A stretch of DNA of 64,000 nucleotides from Paractinoplanes durhamensis (lineage in GTDB: Bacteria > Actinomycetota > Actinomycetes > Mycobacteriales > Micromonosporaceae): positions 62,001 to 126,000 of the forward strand of contig NZ_BOML01000022.1 of assembly GCF_016862175.1 (NCBI RefSeq). Reading direction: 5' to 3'. The stretch's first letter is position 1; the number at the start of each line of letters is the position of its first letter. Below the pieces are notes generated by a model that saw nothing but the letters and a program-made list of their open reading frames with translations, was not told the DNA's origin and did not search any database. Shown here one piece after another: positions 27,114 to 35,488 of the stretch. Made by a program: the position numbers and the translations under genes.

Positions 27114-28808
27114 GTGAACCCTCTCGATGGAGTCCGTGCCGACCGTCGCCGGTTCCTGGAGCTGGCCGGTCTCGGTGCGCTCACGATCGCGGGGAGTGGC
27201 CTGCTCGCGGCCTGCGGTGACGCCAAGACCTCCAGCGGCCCGGGCACGACCGACAAGAACCAGCTCGCGAAGATCCTGCCCGCCTACGTGCCGTCCACCG
27301 CGGCCCTGACGCCGGACATCCCGAGCGCCCCGGGCGCGAACGGCTTCTTCTCCACCCCGGTCTACCTGAAATATCCGGCCAGCCCGGTCGCCACCGTCAC
27401 CGGCGTGCCCGGCAAGGGCGGCTCCTACACGACGATGACCCCGCTGTGGGGGTCCATCCCGTCGTCGAAGGGCAACACCTACTACGACACGGTCAACGCC
27501 GCGCTCGGCGCCGACCTGAAGATGCAGCCGGCCGACGGGGTCAACTACGACAAGATCCTGCCGCCGCTCTTCGCCGGCAGCAAGCTTCCCGACTGGCTGA
27601 TGATCCCCAGCTGGAACATGGGCAACCTGGGCTTCGCCGACGCGGTCAACAAGTTCGCCGACCTCGGGCCCTACCTGTCCGGCGACGCCATCAAGGCGTA
27701 CCCGAACCTGGCCGCCATCCCGACCGGGGCCTGGCAGTCCTGCATCTGGAACGGCAAGCTGTTCGGCCTGCCCACCTACTACAGTGCGGCCTCCGCCGGC
27801 GGGGCCATCTTCTACCGCGCCGACATCTTCCGGCAGCTGGGCATCGACGCGAACAGCATCAAGACCCCGGCCGACCTCGAGGGCATCGCCAAGCAGCTGA
27901 CCGACCCCAAGGCGGGCCGCTGGGCGTTCGGCGACATCTTCGACTACACGGCGCACATCTTCCACTTCCCGGGCGATCCCTACCGGTGGACCGTCGACGC
28001 CAGTGGCAAGGTCGTCAACCGCTACGAGATGCCCGAGTACCTCGAGGCGCTCAACTGGTTCGCCAAGCAGGCCAAGGCCGGCTACGTCCACCCCGATGCC
28101 CTCGCCGGCAAGAAGGAGGAGGGCAAGCAGCGGTTCTGGAGTGGCAAGGAGGTCATCACCGGGGACGGCACCGGTGGCTGGGCCGGGTCGGATGCGGAGT
28201 CCGGCAAGGCGGCCAACCCGTCGTACGAGAAGCAGGCCTTCAAGCTCCTGGCGGCCGACGGCAAGCCGGCCATGCCGATGAACCCGGCGTCCAGCATGTA
28301 CTCCTTCCTGAACGGCAAGCTCAGCGCCGACCAGATCAAGGAGGTCCTGTCGATCGCGAACTACCTGGCCGCGCCGTACGGGTCGACCGAGTGGCTGACG
28401 GTCAACTTCGGCAAGGAGGGCGTCGACTACACGATGACCGGCGGCAACCCGAAGCTGACCGAGAAGGGCAGCAAGGAGGTCGCCACGACCTACCAGTTCC
28501 TGGTCACGCCGGTCACCCCGGTCCCGGTCACGCCCGGCTACGAGCAGGTGGCCAAGGACTACGCCGCCTGGGAGGCGGACATGGTGAAGCACGCGGTCAA
28601 GCCCGCGTTCTACGGCATGAACATCACCGAGCCGGCCCAGTACGCCAACCTCAACCAGCCGATGGTCGACGTCTCGATCGACGTGCGGTACGGGCGTAAG
28701 CCGATCTCGGCCTTCACCGATGCGCTGCAGACCTGGAAGAGCTCGGGCGGCGAGGAGCTGCGCAAGTTCTACGAGGACGTAAAGAACAAGTACGGCACCG
28801 GACAGTGA
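27114..28808 (+). CDS. ABC sugar-binding lipoprotein, Tat-exported (LplA/YtcQ-like)
   Basis: This 564-residue extracellular solute-binding protein has a twin-arginine motif (DRRRFLELAG), a hydrophobic segment and a lipobox LLAAC, so it is probably exported folded by Tat and lipidated. Its size, larger than the usual 420-residue family-1 binding proteins, and its pairing with LplB/YtcP-type permeases suggest oligosaccharide binding. GTG 27114 has AAGGGAG about eight bases upstream; the frame is open back to 27003 but those codons cross the operator. A perfect stem-loop follows the stop at 28813-28838, before the permease genes. With downstream GH42 and upstream GH3 enzymes, a galactose- or glucose-containing oligosaccharide is the likely cargo. 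Confidence 0.9.
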   Translation: MNPLDGVRADRRRFLELAGLGALTIAGSGLLAACGDAKTSSGPGTTDKNQLAKILPAYVPSTAALTPDIPSAPGANGFFSTPVYLKYPASPVATVTGVPGKGGSYTTMTPLWGSIPSSKGNTYYDTVNAALGADLKMQPADGVNYDKILPPLFAGSKLPDWLMIPSWNMGNLGFADAVNKFADLGPYLSGDAIKAYPNLAAIPTGAWQSCIWNGKLFGLPTYYSAASAGGAIFYRADIFRQLGIDANSIKTPADLEGIAKQLTDPKAGRWAFGDIFDYTAHIFHFPGDPYRWTVDASGKVVNRYEMPEYLEALNWFAKQAKAGYVHPDALAGKKEEGKQRFWSGKEVITGDGTGGWAGSDAESGKAANPSYEKQAFKLLAADGKPAMPMNPASSMYSFLNGKLSADQIKEVLSIANYLAAPYGSTEWLTVNFGKEGVDYTMTGGNPKLTEKGSKEVATTYQFLVTPVTPVPVTPGYEQVAKDYAAWEADMVKHAVKPAFYGMNITEPAQYANLNQPMVDVSIDVRYGRKPISAFTDALQTWKSSGGEELRKFYEDVKNKYGTGQ

Positions 28809-28812
28809 ATAA

Positions 28813-28838
28813 GTGGCCCGGACTTCGGTCCGGGCCAC
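28813..28838 (+). terminator. Intercistronic stem-loop between binding-protein and permease genes
   Basis: An 11-bp perfect stem (GTGGCCCGGAC with its complement) closes on a TTCG tetraloop, an unusually stable hairpin. It starts four bases after the binding-protein stop and ends 18 bases before the permease start. There is no U-run, so it probably acts as an mRNA-stabilising or partial-attenuation element that keeps binding-protein levels above permease levels. Confidence 0.75.
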
Positions 28839-28856
28839 GCGCTAGGAGTCTGAGCC

Positions 28857-29846
28857 TTGACGGCCATCCACGAAGCACCGCCCGCCGCCGCAACGCCGCC
28901 GGCGCCGCCCACCCGCGCCGAGCGACGCGTCCTGCGCAAGGCCGACCGCCGCCGCCGCTTCCTGCGCGACCGCTCGCTGGTCCTGATGACGCTGCCGGCG
29001 ATCGCGCTGGTTCTCGTCTTCAACTACGCGCCGATGTTCGGCACCGTGACGGCGTTCCAGAGCTACAGCATCTACGCGGGCTTCTGGCACAGCCCGTGGA
29101 CCGGGTTGACCACGTTCCAGCGGCTCTTCAACGATCCGTACTTCTGGCACGCCCTGGAGAACACGCTGACCCTCAGCCTGGTCCAGCTGGTGCTGTTCTT
29201 CCCGGTGCCGATCCTGCTGGCCCTGCTGCTGAACACGGTGCTGAGCACCAAGATCCGCACGTTCGTCCAGTCGGTGGTCTACCTGCCGCACTTCTTCTCG
29301 TGGGTGCTGGCGATCACGATCTTCCAGCAGATGCTCGGCGGCGCCGGGGCGCTCAATCAGTTCCTGCGCGCGCACGACATGAGCACGTGGAACATCATGA
29401 CCAACCCGGACACCTTCAAGCTCCTGGTCACCGCGCAGGTGGTCTGGAAGGAGGCGGGCTGGGGGATCATCGTCTTCCTGGCCGCCCTCGCCGCCATCGA
29501 CACCCAGCTCTACGAGGCGGCGGCCGCGGACGGGGCCGGCCGGTGGCGCCGGATGTGGCACATCACCCTGCCCGGCATCCGCAGCATCGTGGTGCTGATG
29601 CTGGTACTGCAGCTCGGCAACGTGCTCACCATCGGCTTCGAGCAGATGCTGATCCAGCGGTTCGCGGTCGGCCGGGACGCCTCCGAGGTGCTCGACACCT
29701 ACGCCTACTTCTACGGCGTGGTCAACGCGAACTTCAGCCTCGGGGCGGCGGCGTCGCTGTTCAAGGGCGTGCTCTCGCTGATTCTCATTCTCACCGCCAA
29801 CAAGGTCGCCCACCTGTTCGGCGAGGACGGACTGTACCGACGATGA
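28857..29846 (+). CDS. ABC sugar-transporter permease (LplB-like)
   Basis: A 329-residue inner-membrane permease with six predicted helices and the permease/ATPase coupling motif EAAAADGAGRWRRMWHITLPG at about 219-239. The start is TTG 28857 with GGAG about eight bases upstream. It pairs with the permease encoded immediately downstream (ATGA overlap). No ATPase gene is present in the locus, so a shared MsiK-type ATPase encoded elsewhere is expected, as is common in actinobacteria. N-terminal residues 1-35 are Ala/Pro- then Arg-rich and cytoplasmic. Confidence 0.9.
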   Translation: MTAIHEAPPAAATPPAPPTRAERRVLRKADRRRRFLRDRSLVLMTLPAIALVLVFNYAPMFGTVTAFQSYSIYAGFWHSPWTGLTTFQRLFNDPYFWHALENTLTLSLVQLVLFFPVPILLALLLNTVLSTKIRTFVQSVVYLPHFFSWVLAITIFQQMLGGAGALNQFLRAHDMSTWNIMTNPDTFKLLVTAQVVWKEAGWGIIVFLAALAAIDTQLYEAAAADGAGRWRRMWHITLPGIRSIVVLMLVLQLGNVLTIGFEQMLIQRFAVGRDASEVLDTYAYFYGVVNANFSLGAAASLFKGVLSLILILTANKVAHLFGEDGLYRR

Positions 29847-30790
29847 CCGCTACCTCTTTGGCCACGGCGGCGGAGAAGACCCGCCGCAACCGCAACCGGC
29901 CCGCCTGGGAAGAGCCGCCGACGGCGGCCGGGCAGACCGGCAAGGGCGCGGTCCTGGTCTTCATCGTGCTGGTCGTGCTCATCCCGCTCTACATGGTCGT
30001 GCTGACCAGCTTCTCCACCCAGGGGTCGATCAACCAGGCCGGCGGGATGGTGCTGGTGCCGCACGGCATCACGGTTGAGGCGTACCGGCAGATCTTCACC
30101 AACAACCTGGTGATCAGCTCGCTGATCGCGAGCTTCGGCATCACCGTCGCCGGCACGGCCATCTCGGTGCTGGTCACGGTCCTCTGTGCGTACGGGCTGT
30201 CGCGCAACCGCTCGTGGGGCCACCGCGTGATCCTGATGCTGCTGGTCGTCACGATGTTCTTCAACGGCGGCCTGATCCCCACGTTCATGGTGGTGGCGGG
30301 GCTCGGCGGCTACGACAACTACTGGTCGATGATCCTGCCCGGCGCGGTCAGCGTCTTCAACATCCTGGTGATGCGCGGCTTCTTCGCCAACACGTCGCGG
30401 GACCTGATCGACGCGGCCTACATGGACGGCGCCGGCGAGTGGCGGATCCTCACCCGGATCGTGCTGCCCACCTCCCGGGCGGTGGTCGCGGTGATCTCGC
30501 TGTTCTACGCGGTCGGCTACTGGAACACCTTCTTCAACGCGCTGCTCTACCTGCCGGACAACCAGAAGTGGCCGCTGCAGCTGGTGATCTACACGTACAC
30601 CCTGCAGGGCAACCCGATGCCCGGCACCGGCGTCACCCAGACCGGCACCTACTTCGGCACCCAGCAGATCGCCCCGCTGTCCATCCAGATGGCGGTGGTC
30701 ACCCTGACGCTGATCCCGATCCTGGTGATCTACCCGTTCGTGCAGCGGCACTTCGCCAAGGGCATGCTCCTCGGCGCGGTCAAGGGATGA
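29843..30790 (+). CDS. ABC sugar-transporter permease (YtcP/AraQ-like)
   Basis: The 315-residue second permease starts at ATG 29843, overlapping the first permease's stop as ATGA. It has about six helices and the coupling-loop motif DAAYMDGAGEWRILTRIVLP, which contacts the ATPase. The segment TMFFNGGLIPTFMVVAGLGG is characteristic of the YtcP branch of carbohydrate permeases. It ends in an ATGA overlap with the GH42 gene, tying uptake to hydrolysis of the imported sugar. Confidence 0.9.
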   Translation: MTATSLATAAEKTRRNRNRPAWEEPPTAAGQTGKGAVLVFIVLVVLIPLYMVVLTSFSTQGSINQAGGMVLVPHGITVEAYRQIFTNNLVISSLIASFGITVAGTAISVLVTVLCAYGLSRNRSWGHRVILMLLVVTMFFNGGLIPTFMVVAGLGGYDNYWSMILPGAVSVFNILVMRGFFANTSRDLIDAAYMDGAGEWRILTRIVLPTSRAVVAVISLFYAVGYWNTFFNALLYLPDNQKWPLQLVIYTYTLQGNPMPGTGVTQTGTYFGTQQIAPLSIQMAVVTLTLIPILVIYPFVQRHFAKGMLLGAVKG

Positions 30791-32340
30791 TCTATTTCGG
30801 CGGCGACTACAACCCGGAGCAGTGGCCCGCGTCGGTCCGGAAGGACGACGTCGAGCTGATGCTCCGGGCCGGGGTCAACCTGGCCACCGTCGGGGTGTTC
30901 AGCTGGTCGCGGCTGGAGCCCCGGCCGGGCGAGTTCGACTTCGGCTGGCTCGACGAGGTCCTCGACCTGCTGCACGAGGCCGGGATCGGCGTCTGCCTGG
31001 CCACCCCGACCGCGTCCCCGCCGCCATGGTTCACGAAGCTGCATCCGGACGCGATGCCGGTGAACCGCGACGGCGTCCGGCTCACCCACGGTTCCCGGGA
31101 CACCTACTGCGTCAACGCCCCCGCGTATCTCGCTTCGTCGCTGACGGTCACCAACCGGCTGGCGTCGCGCTACGCCGACCACCCCGCAGTGCGCCTCTGG
31201 CACATTCACAACGAATACGGGACGACCTGCTACTGCGATTCCTGCGCTGCGGCCTTCCGCCGCTGGCTTTCCTTGCGGTACGGCGATGAAGCGGCCCTGA
31301 ACGACGCGTGGAGCACCGATTTCTGGTCCCAGCGGGTGTCGTCGTTCGACGAGGTGCTGCCACCGCGCGCCACCCAGTACCTGGGCAACCCGGCCCAGCT
31401 GCTCGACTACCGCCGGTTCGTCTCGGACGCGATGCTGGCGCACTTCCGGGCCCAGCGCGCCCTGCTGGCCGACTCGCCGGCCCCGGTCACCACGAACTTC
31501 GCGCTCGGCGGCTGGGTGCCGGTCGACCACGCCCAGTGGTCCCGCGAGGTCGACATCGTGGCGATCGACGACTACCCCGCCGCCGACGAGGACCGCGCCT
31601 TCGCCGCCGACCTGGCCCGCGGCTGGGCCCGCGACCGCCCCTGGATGCTGATGGAGCACGCACCGTCGGCCGCCGCCCGGGCGGTAGCCGAGCCCTACCT
31701 GGCCCGGGGCGCCGCCGGCATCCTCTACTTCCAGTGGCGGGCGAGCCGCGGCGGCGCCGAGCAGTGGCACCCGGCGATGGTGCCGCACGAGGGCCCGGAC
31801 ACCCCGGTCTTCCAGGAGATCAGCGCGCTGGGCGCCGAGCTGCGCGACCGCGAGCCGGTGACGGTGACGGCGTCGACCGCCCTGCTCTACGACGAGCAGA
31901 CGATGTGGGCCCTGCAGGCGCCGCACCTGCCGGCCCGCGACCCCGACTACGACACGGTCGCCCGTCGCTGGCACCGCGCCCTGGACGGCCCGATCGACGT
32001 CCTGCCCCCGACCGCGCCGCTGCACGGCTACGACCTGGTGGTGGCGCCGATGCTCTACCTGATGTCGGCGGCCGTGCACCGGTCCCTGCGGGACTACGCG
32101 GGCGGCGGCGGCCGCCTGATCCTGACCGCCGGCACCGCCCAGGTCGACGAGCACTGCCGGGTGACTCCGGGCGCCCTCGACGACCTGATCGGCGCCCGCC
32201 TGATCGGCCCCGACCTGACCGACATCACCGCCACCGTCCTCCACCGCCTCCCGGACGGCCGCCCGGCCGTGCTCGAGAACCGCTACGGTGCAGGCATCGT
32301 GCGCTACATGACCACTCAGGACCCCGGCTTCACGCATTGA
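30787..32340 (+). CDS. GH42 beta-galactosidase, short form
   Basis: A 517-residue cytoplasmic glycosidase that should cleave terminal beta-galactose. The N-terminus YFGGDYNPEQWP is diagnostic of GH42. The acid/base is E143 in HIHNEYG and the nucleophile E290 in WMLMEHAPS. Cys108, 148, 150 and 153 match the zinc site of characterised GH42 enzymes. WRASRGGAEQWHPAMVPHEG completes the barrel. A trimerisation domain follows from about 350, but the usual C-terminal beta domain (family length about 650-690) seems absent or very short. Start ATG overlaps the permease stop and the stop overlaps the MFS start, so all are translationally coupled. Confidence 0.92.
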   Translation: MIYFGGDYNPEQWPASVRKDDVELMLRAGVNLATVGVFSWSRLEPRPGEFDFGWLDEVLDLLHEAGIGVCLATPTASPPPWFTKLHPDAMPVNRDGVRLTHGSRDTYCVNAPAYLASSLTVTNRLASRYADHPAVRLWHIHNEYGTTCYCDSCAAAFRRWLSLRYGDEAALNDAWSTDFWSQRVSSFDEVLPPRATQYLGNPAQLLDYRRFVSDAMLAHFRAQRALLADSPAPVTTNFALGGWVPVDHAQWSREVDIVAIDDYPAADEDRAFAADLARGWARDRPWMLMEHAPSAAARAVAEPYLARGAAGILYFQWRASRGGAEQWHPAMVPHEGPDTPVFQEISALGAELRDREPVTVTASTALLYDEQTMWALQAPHLPARDPDYDTVARRWHRALDGPIDVLPPTAPLHGYDLVVAPMLYLMSAAVHRSLRDYAGGGGRLILTAGTAQVDEHCRVTPGALDDLIGARLIGPDLTDITATVLHRLPDGRPAVLENRYGAGIVRYMTTQDPGFTH

Positions 32341-33677
32341 CCCGGACCGACCGGGTCTTCGCGATCCTCTGGGGTGGTCAGCTCCTGTCCCTGCTGGGCT
32401 CGGGGGCCGCCTCGGTCTCCCTGTCCCTGGCGGTCTACGCGGCGACCCACAGCGCCACCCGGCTCGCGCTGGTGGTGGCCGCCGCCACGCTCAGCAGCAT
32501 CTATTTCGCACCGCTGGCCGGCGCGGTCTCCGATCACTTCAGCCGGCGCCGGACGATGATCTGGTCCAACTCGCTGCTCAGCGTCGTGTCGGCCGGGCTG
32601 GCCGGCGTCACCGCGCTCGGTGTCTCGGCGCACTTCCCGGTGATCGTCGGGCTGGTCTTTCTCGCCGGGCTCCTGTCCGCGTCGTTGTCGGTATCCCTGG
32701 CCGCCTCTGTCCGGCAGATCCGCGCCGAGGCCGACCTGACCCGGGTCAACGGCCTCACGTCGTTCCTGGAGAACATCCCCACCTTCGCCGGGCCGGTGCT
32801 CGGCGCCGCGTTGTATGCCGTGGCTTCGCCGTCCGTCGTCTACGGCATCGACGCGTTGACCTTCGGCCTCAGTGCGATCTGCTGCACGGTGGTGCGGTGG
32901 GAGGCGGCCGGCCCCGCCACCGGGCCCGCCACCGGCAAGAAGTTCCGGCCCTTCGCCGGTGCGGCGGCCGGTCTGCGGCTCATCTTCGCCGACCGGTCGT
33001 TCCGGTTCCTGCAGTTGACCTTCTCCGGCCTCGCCCTTTTCAACGGCCTGGGATACGCCGTCGTGACCGCGTACATCCTCGGTTCCTCGACCGTCGCGGC
33101 CCGGCCCTGGAATCTGAGTCTCTACACCACGGCCGGCGCCGCCGGACTTCTGCTGGGCTCCGCGGTGATCCTGGCCGTCGGCGGCCGGGCCGGCCGCCGC
33201 GGCCTGATCGTGGCGGGCGTCGCGGCCGGCGCGCTGTTCGGGCGCATCGGGCTCGCCCTGTCCACCATCCCCGCGCTGTGGGCGGCGTCGGGGGTCGTCC
33301 GCAATCTGTCGACGCAGCTGACGAATGCACCGCTCACCGCGATCTGGCAGGAACGTATCCCACCGTCGGTGCAGGGGTCCGTCTTCGGCGCCCGGCGGTT
33401 GCTCGGCCAGGGACCGTACCCGATTGCCGTCCTCGCCGGCGGTTACCTCGCCGACCGGCTCTTCCAGCCCGGCTCGGCGCTGGTCGAGGCCGCGTCGCGG
33501 GTCGTCCCGCGGTTCGGTGAGCCGGGCGGCGGCTACGGCCTTCTGATCGCCGCGGCCGCCCTGGGTGAGCTGATGCTCGTCGTCGCCCTGCTGACCACCC
33601 CGCACCTCGGGCGACTGGCCCGGCCGCCGGCCGTGGAACCGGACGGGGGTCAGGTCGCCGCGGCGGGATCCCGGTGA
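32337..33677 (+). CDS. Major facilitator superfamily transporter (MFS_3/EntS-like)
   Basis: A 446-residue membrane protein with about 12 helices. The loop 2-3 motif AGAVSDHFSRRRTMIWSN corresponds to MFS motif A. The overall style (GLTSFLENIPTFAGPVLGAAL) is that of small-molecule exporters of the EntS group rather than sugar symporters. The start is TTG 32337, overlapping the GH42 stop as TTGA; no other start codon fits before the first helix. Its place at the end of a sugar-uptake operon suggests sugar or by-product efflux, but the family is broad. A strong hairpin overlaps its stop codon. Confidence 0.82.
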   Translation: MTRTDRVFAILWGGQLLSLLGSGAASVSLSLAVYAATHSATRLALVVAAATLSSIYFAPLAGAVSDHFSRRRTMIWSNSLLSVVSAGLAGVTALGVSAHFPVIVGLVFLAGLLSASLSVSLAASVRQIRAEADLTRVNGLTSFLENIPTFAGPVLGAALYAVASPSVVYGIDALTFGLSAICCTVVRWEAAGPATGPATGKKFRPFAGAAAGLRLIFADRSFRFLQLTFSGLALFNGLGYAVVTAYILGSSTVAARPWNLSLYTTAGAAGLLLGSAVILAVGGRAGRRGLIVAGVAAGALFGRIGLALSTIPALWAASGVVRNLSTQLTNAPLTAIWQERIPPSVQGSVFGARRLLGQGPYPIAVLAGGYLADRLFQPGSALVEAASRVVPRFGEPGGGYGLLIAAAALGELMLVVALLTTPHLGRLARPPAVEPDGGQVAAAGSR

Positions 33678-33692
33678 ATGCACCGGGATCCC
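33665..33692. terminator. Terminator hairpin overlapping the MFS stop codon
   Basis: A 12-bp perfect stem (GGGATCCCGGTG and its complement) closes on a 4-base loop AATG. The MFS stop codon TGA (33675-33677) lies inside the stem-loop. The neighbouring M4 gene ends at 33705 on the other strand, so the structure can terminate transcripts from both sides. There is no clear U-tract. Confidence 0.7.
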
Positions 33693-33704
33693 TTCGGCCC
33701 GCGG

Positions 33705-35255
33705 TCAGGCGTTGCAGGTGGGCTCGTTGTTCTGGGGCGGGACGGCGACCGCGTCCCACGCCGCCTTCACCGTGTCGAACTCGGTGCAGCTTCCCGCGAA
33801 GATGGTCTTGGCGGCCTGCAGGGTCAGGACCCGGTACTGCGGGTACGACGAGTTCGAGTTCTTCAGCAGCATCGCGTTGAACATGATCTTCATGGCGTTC
33901 TCGATGCCGAGGCCGGTGATCGTGCTGTTGTCGCACGTCGGGCTGGCGCCCTGGCCGTTGCCGCCGGTGCCCTGGGACAGCAGGAAGAACCAGTGGTTGC
34001 CGGGGCCGGCCGCGTCGTGCACCTCGTCCCGCTCGGTCTGGCCGGAGAAGCAGTTGTCGGCGCCGAGCGACTGCGGGTTGCGCATGTCCCGGATCGGGCC
34101 GGTGCCGAGCAGGTCGACCTCCTCGCCGACGGTGAAGTCCGGCTTGTCGTTCGGGCTGTTGATGAACGCCTCGGTGGCCGCGCCGAACGTGTCGGCGACG
34201 AACTCCGAGGTGTTGCCGCCGGAGATGCCGCCGGGCGTGGTGGCGTCGATGGCGTGCCCGAGTTCGTGGCCGAGGACGTCGGCCGAGCCGAGGAACTCGC
34301 CCCGGGTGTTGAAGCCGACCTGGACCTGGGTTCCGTCGAAGAACGCGTTCTGGTCCTGCAGGCCGACCCGCAGCGGGAACGAACCGCCCTGGCCGTCCTG
34401 ACCGTCCCGGCCGAGCCACTGGGCCAGCATCTCGTTCTGCTTCTGCGCGACGAAGAAGCTGTCGACGCAGCCGGTCTCCCGGTCGGTGCCGTCGCCGTTG
34501 CCGAACGTGTTGTCCTGGCTGGTGAAGGTCCGGTTGTTGGCGGCGTCCTGGCAGACCAGCCGGTTGATCTGCGGGTCCTGCAGCGCGTTGCCGGTGGTCT
34601 CGAACTGGACGTCGCCGTAGATGGCGCCCTGCCCGGTCGCGGTCACGTCGGTGATGTGCTCGGTGGTGCCCAGCACCTCGCCGGTCAGCGCGTCGACGGT
34701 GACGGTGAGCCGGCTGCGGCCGTCGGCGCCGGTGCCGTCCACGGTGGCCGACCAGGCCAGCCGGGCGGTGTCGCCGGTCGCGTCGACCACGAGCGTGGCG
34801 TCCTCGACCCCGGTCACCGTCTTGAGCTGCGCCTTGGCGATCCGGGTCGCCTTAGCGGCGGTCAGCTTCGGGGTGACCGGCAGCTCGCCGATCGCGGCCG
34901 ACTGCGCCACCGAGGTGTAGATCGCCTGACCGGCCGCGTCGGTCTGGACGACGAAGTCACCGCCCTGGACCGTCACTCCCTTGTAGGTGCGGGCGTAGGG
35001 AACGTAGGTGAGGCTCTGGTAGCTCGCGACCGCCTGCTGCTGGAACGCGTCGTACTTGCCGGCGTGCAGCACTTGCGGCCGGCTCGCGACGACCCGCGCG
35101 GCGGTGCTCTTGGCCAGCGCGACCGAGTCGGCCGAGGAAGAGGCCGTGGCGGGGGAGGTCTGCTCCGCCGACGCCGAATGGGACAGCACGGCCATCGTCA
35201 GCGAACCCGCGGTCGCGGTCGCCAGCACGATGATCAGGGGGATCTTTCGTTTCAC
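33705..35255 (-). CDS. Secreted M4-family (thermolysin-like) metalloprotease
   Basis: A 516-residue exported zinc endopeptidase with a signal peptide (1-30), an FTP/PepSY propeptide (about 45-200) and an M4 catalytic domain (about 205-515). Zinc ligands are H330 and H334 (HELGH) and E351 (GGNTSEFVAD); the active-site His is near 413 (EVHDAAGP). It resembles the M4 part of the protease at 2559-5402 closely in order and in its C-terminal segment (CTEFDTVKAAWDAVAVP against [17 protein letters not shown]) but lacks the M28 and P-domain extensions. The GTG start has GGAG six bases upstream. It is divergent from the serine hydrolase at 35489. Confidence 0.92.
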   Translation of the reverse strand: MKRKIPLIIVLATATAGSLTMAVLSHSASAEQTSPATASSSADSVALAKSTAARVVASRPQVLHAGKYDAFQQQAVASYQSLTYVPYARTYKGVTVQGGDFVVQTDAAGQAIYTSVAQSAAIGELPVTPKLTAAKATRIAKAQLKTVTGVEDATLVVDATGDTARLAWSATVDGTGADGRSRLTVTVDALTGEVLGTTEHITDVTATGQGAIYGDVQFETTGNALQDPQINRLVCQDAANNRTFTSQDNTFGNGDGTDRETGCVDSFFVAQKQNEMLAQWLGRDGQDGQGGSFPLRVGLQDQNAFFDGTQVQVGFNTRGEFLGSADVLGHELGHAIDATTPGGISGGNTSEFVADTFGAATEAFINSPNDKPDFTVGEEVDLLGTGPIRDMRNPQSLGADNCFSGQTERDEVHDAAGPGNHWFFLLSQGTGGNGQGASPTCDNSTITGLGIENAMKIMFNAMLLKNSNSSYPQYRVLTLQAAKTIFAGSCTEFDTVKAAWDAVAVPPQNNEPTCNA

Positions 35256-35488
35256 CAGGTGCTCCGTTCCCTGCCCTCGTGGGGGAGAAGGCAGGATCGA
35301 GGCCCGGTGGCGGGCGAATCCGCCGGGCTGACCAGGCGGCCAAGGCTAGACATCGACAAGGGTCGACAACCATAAAGATTTGCTTAAGTCGGGCCGAAGG
35401 TCTGACTTTGCTGGAAATCTAGACAAAGTGGTACGGCTCGGAGCGGCACATGGTTCATTCTCGGTAGCCAAATTTTGAGGGGAAAACC

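Noticed and set aside
35256-35488. Promoter boxes and short repeats (CTAGACA twice, TCGACAA twice) between protease and serine hydrolase
   Set aside because: The repeats are short and without symmetry; I could not tell them from chance.
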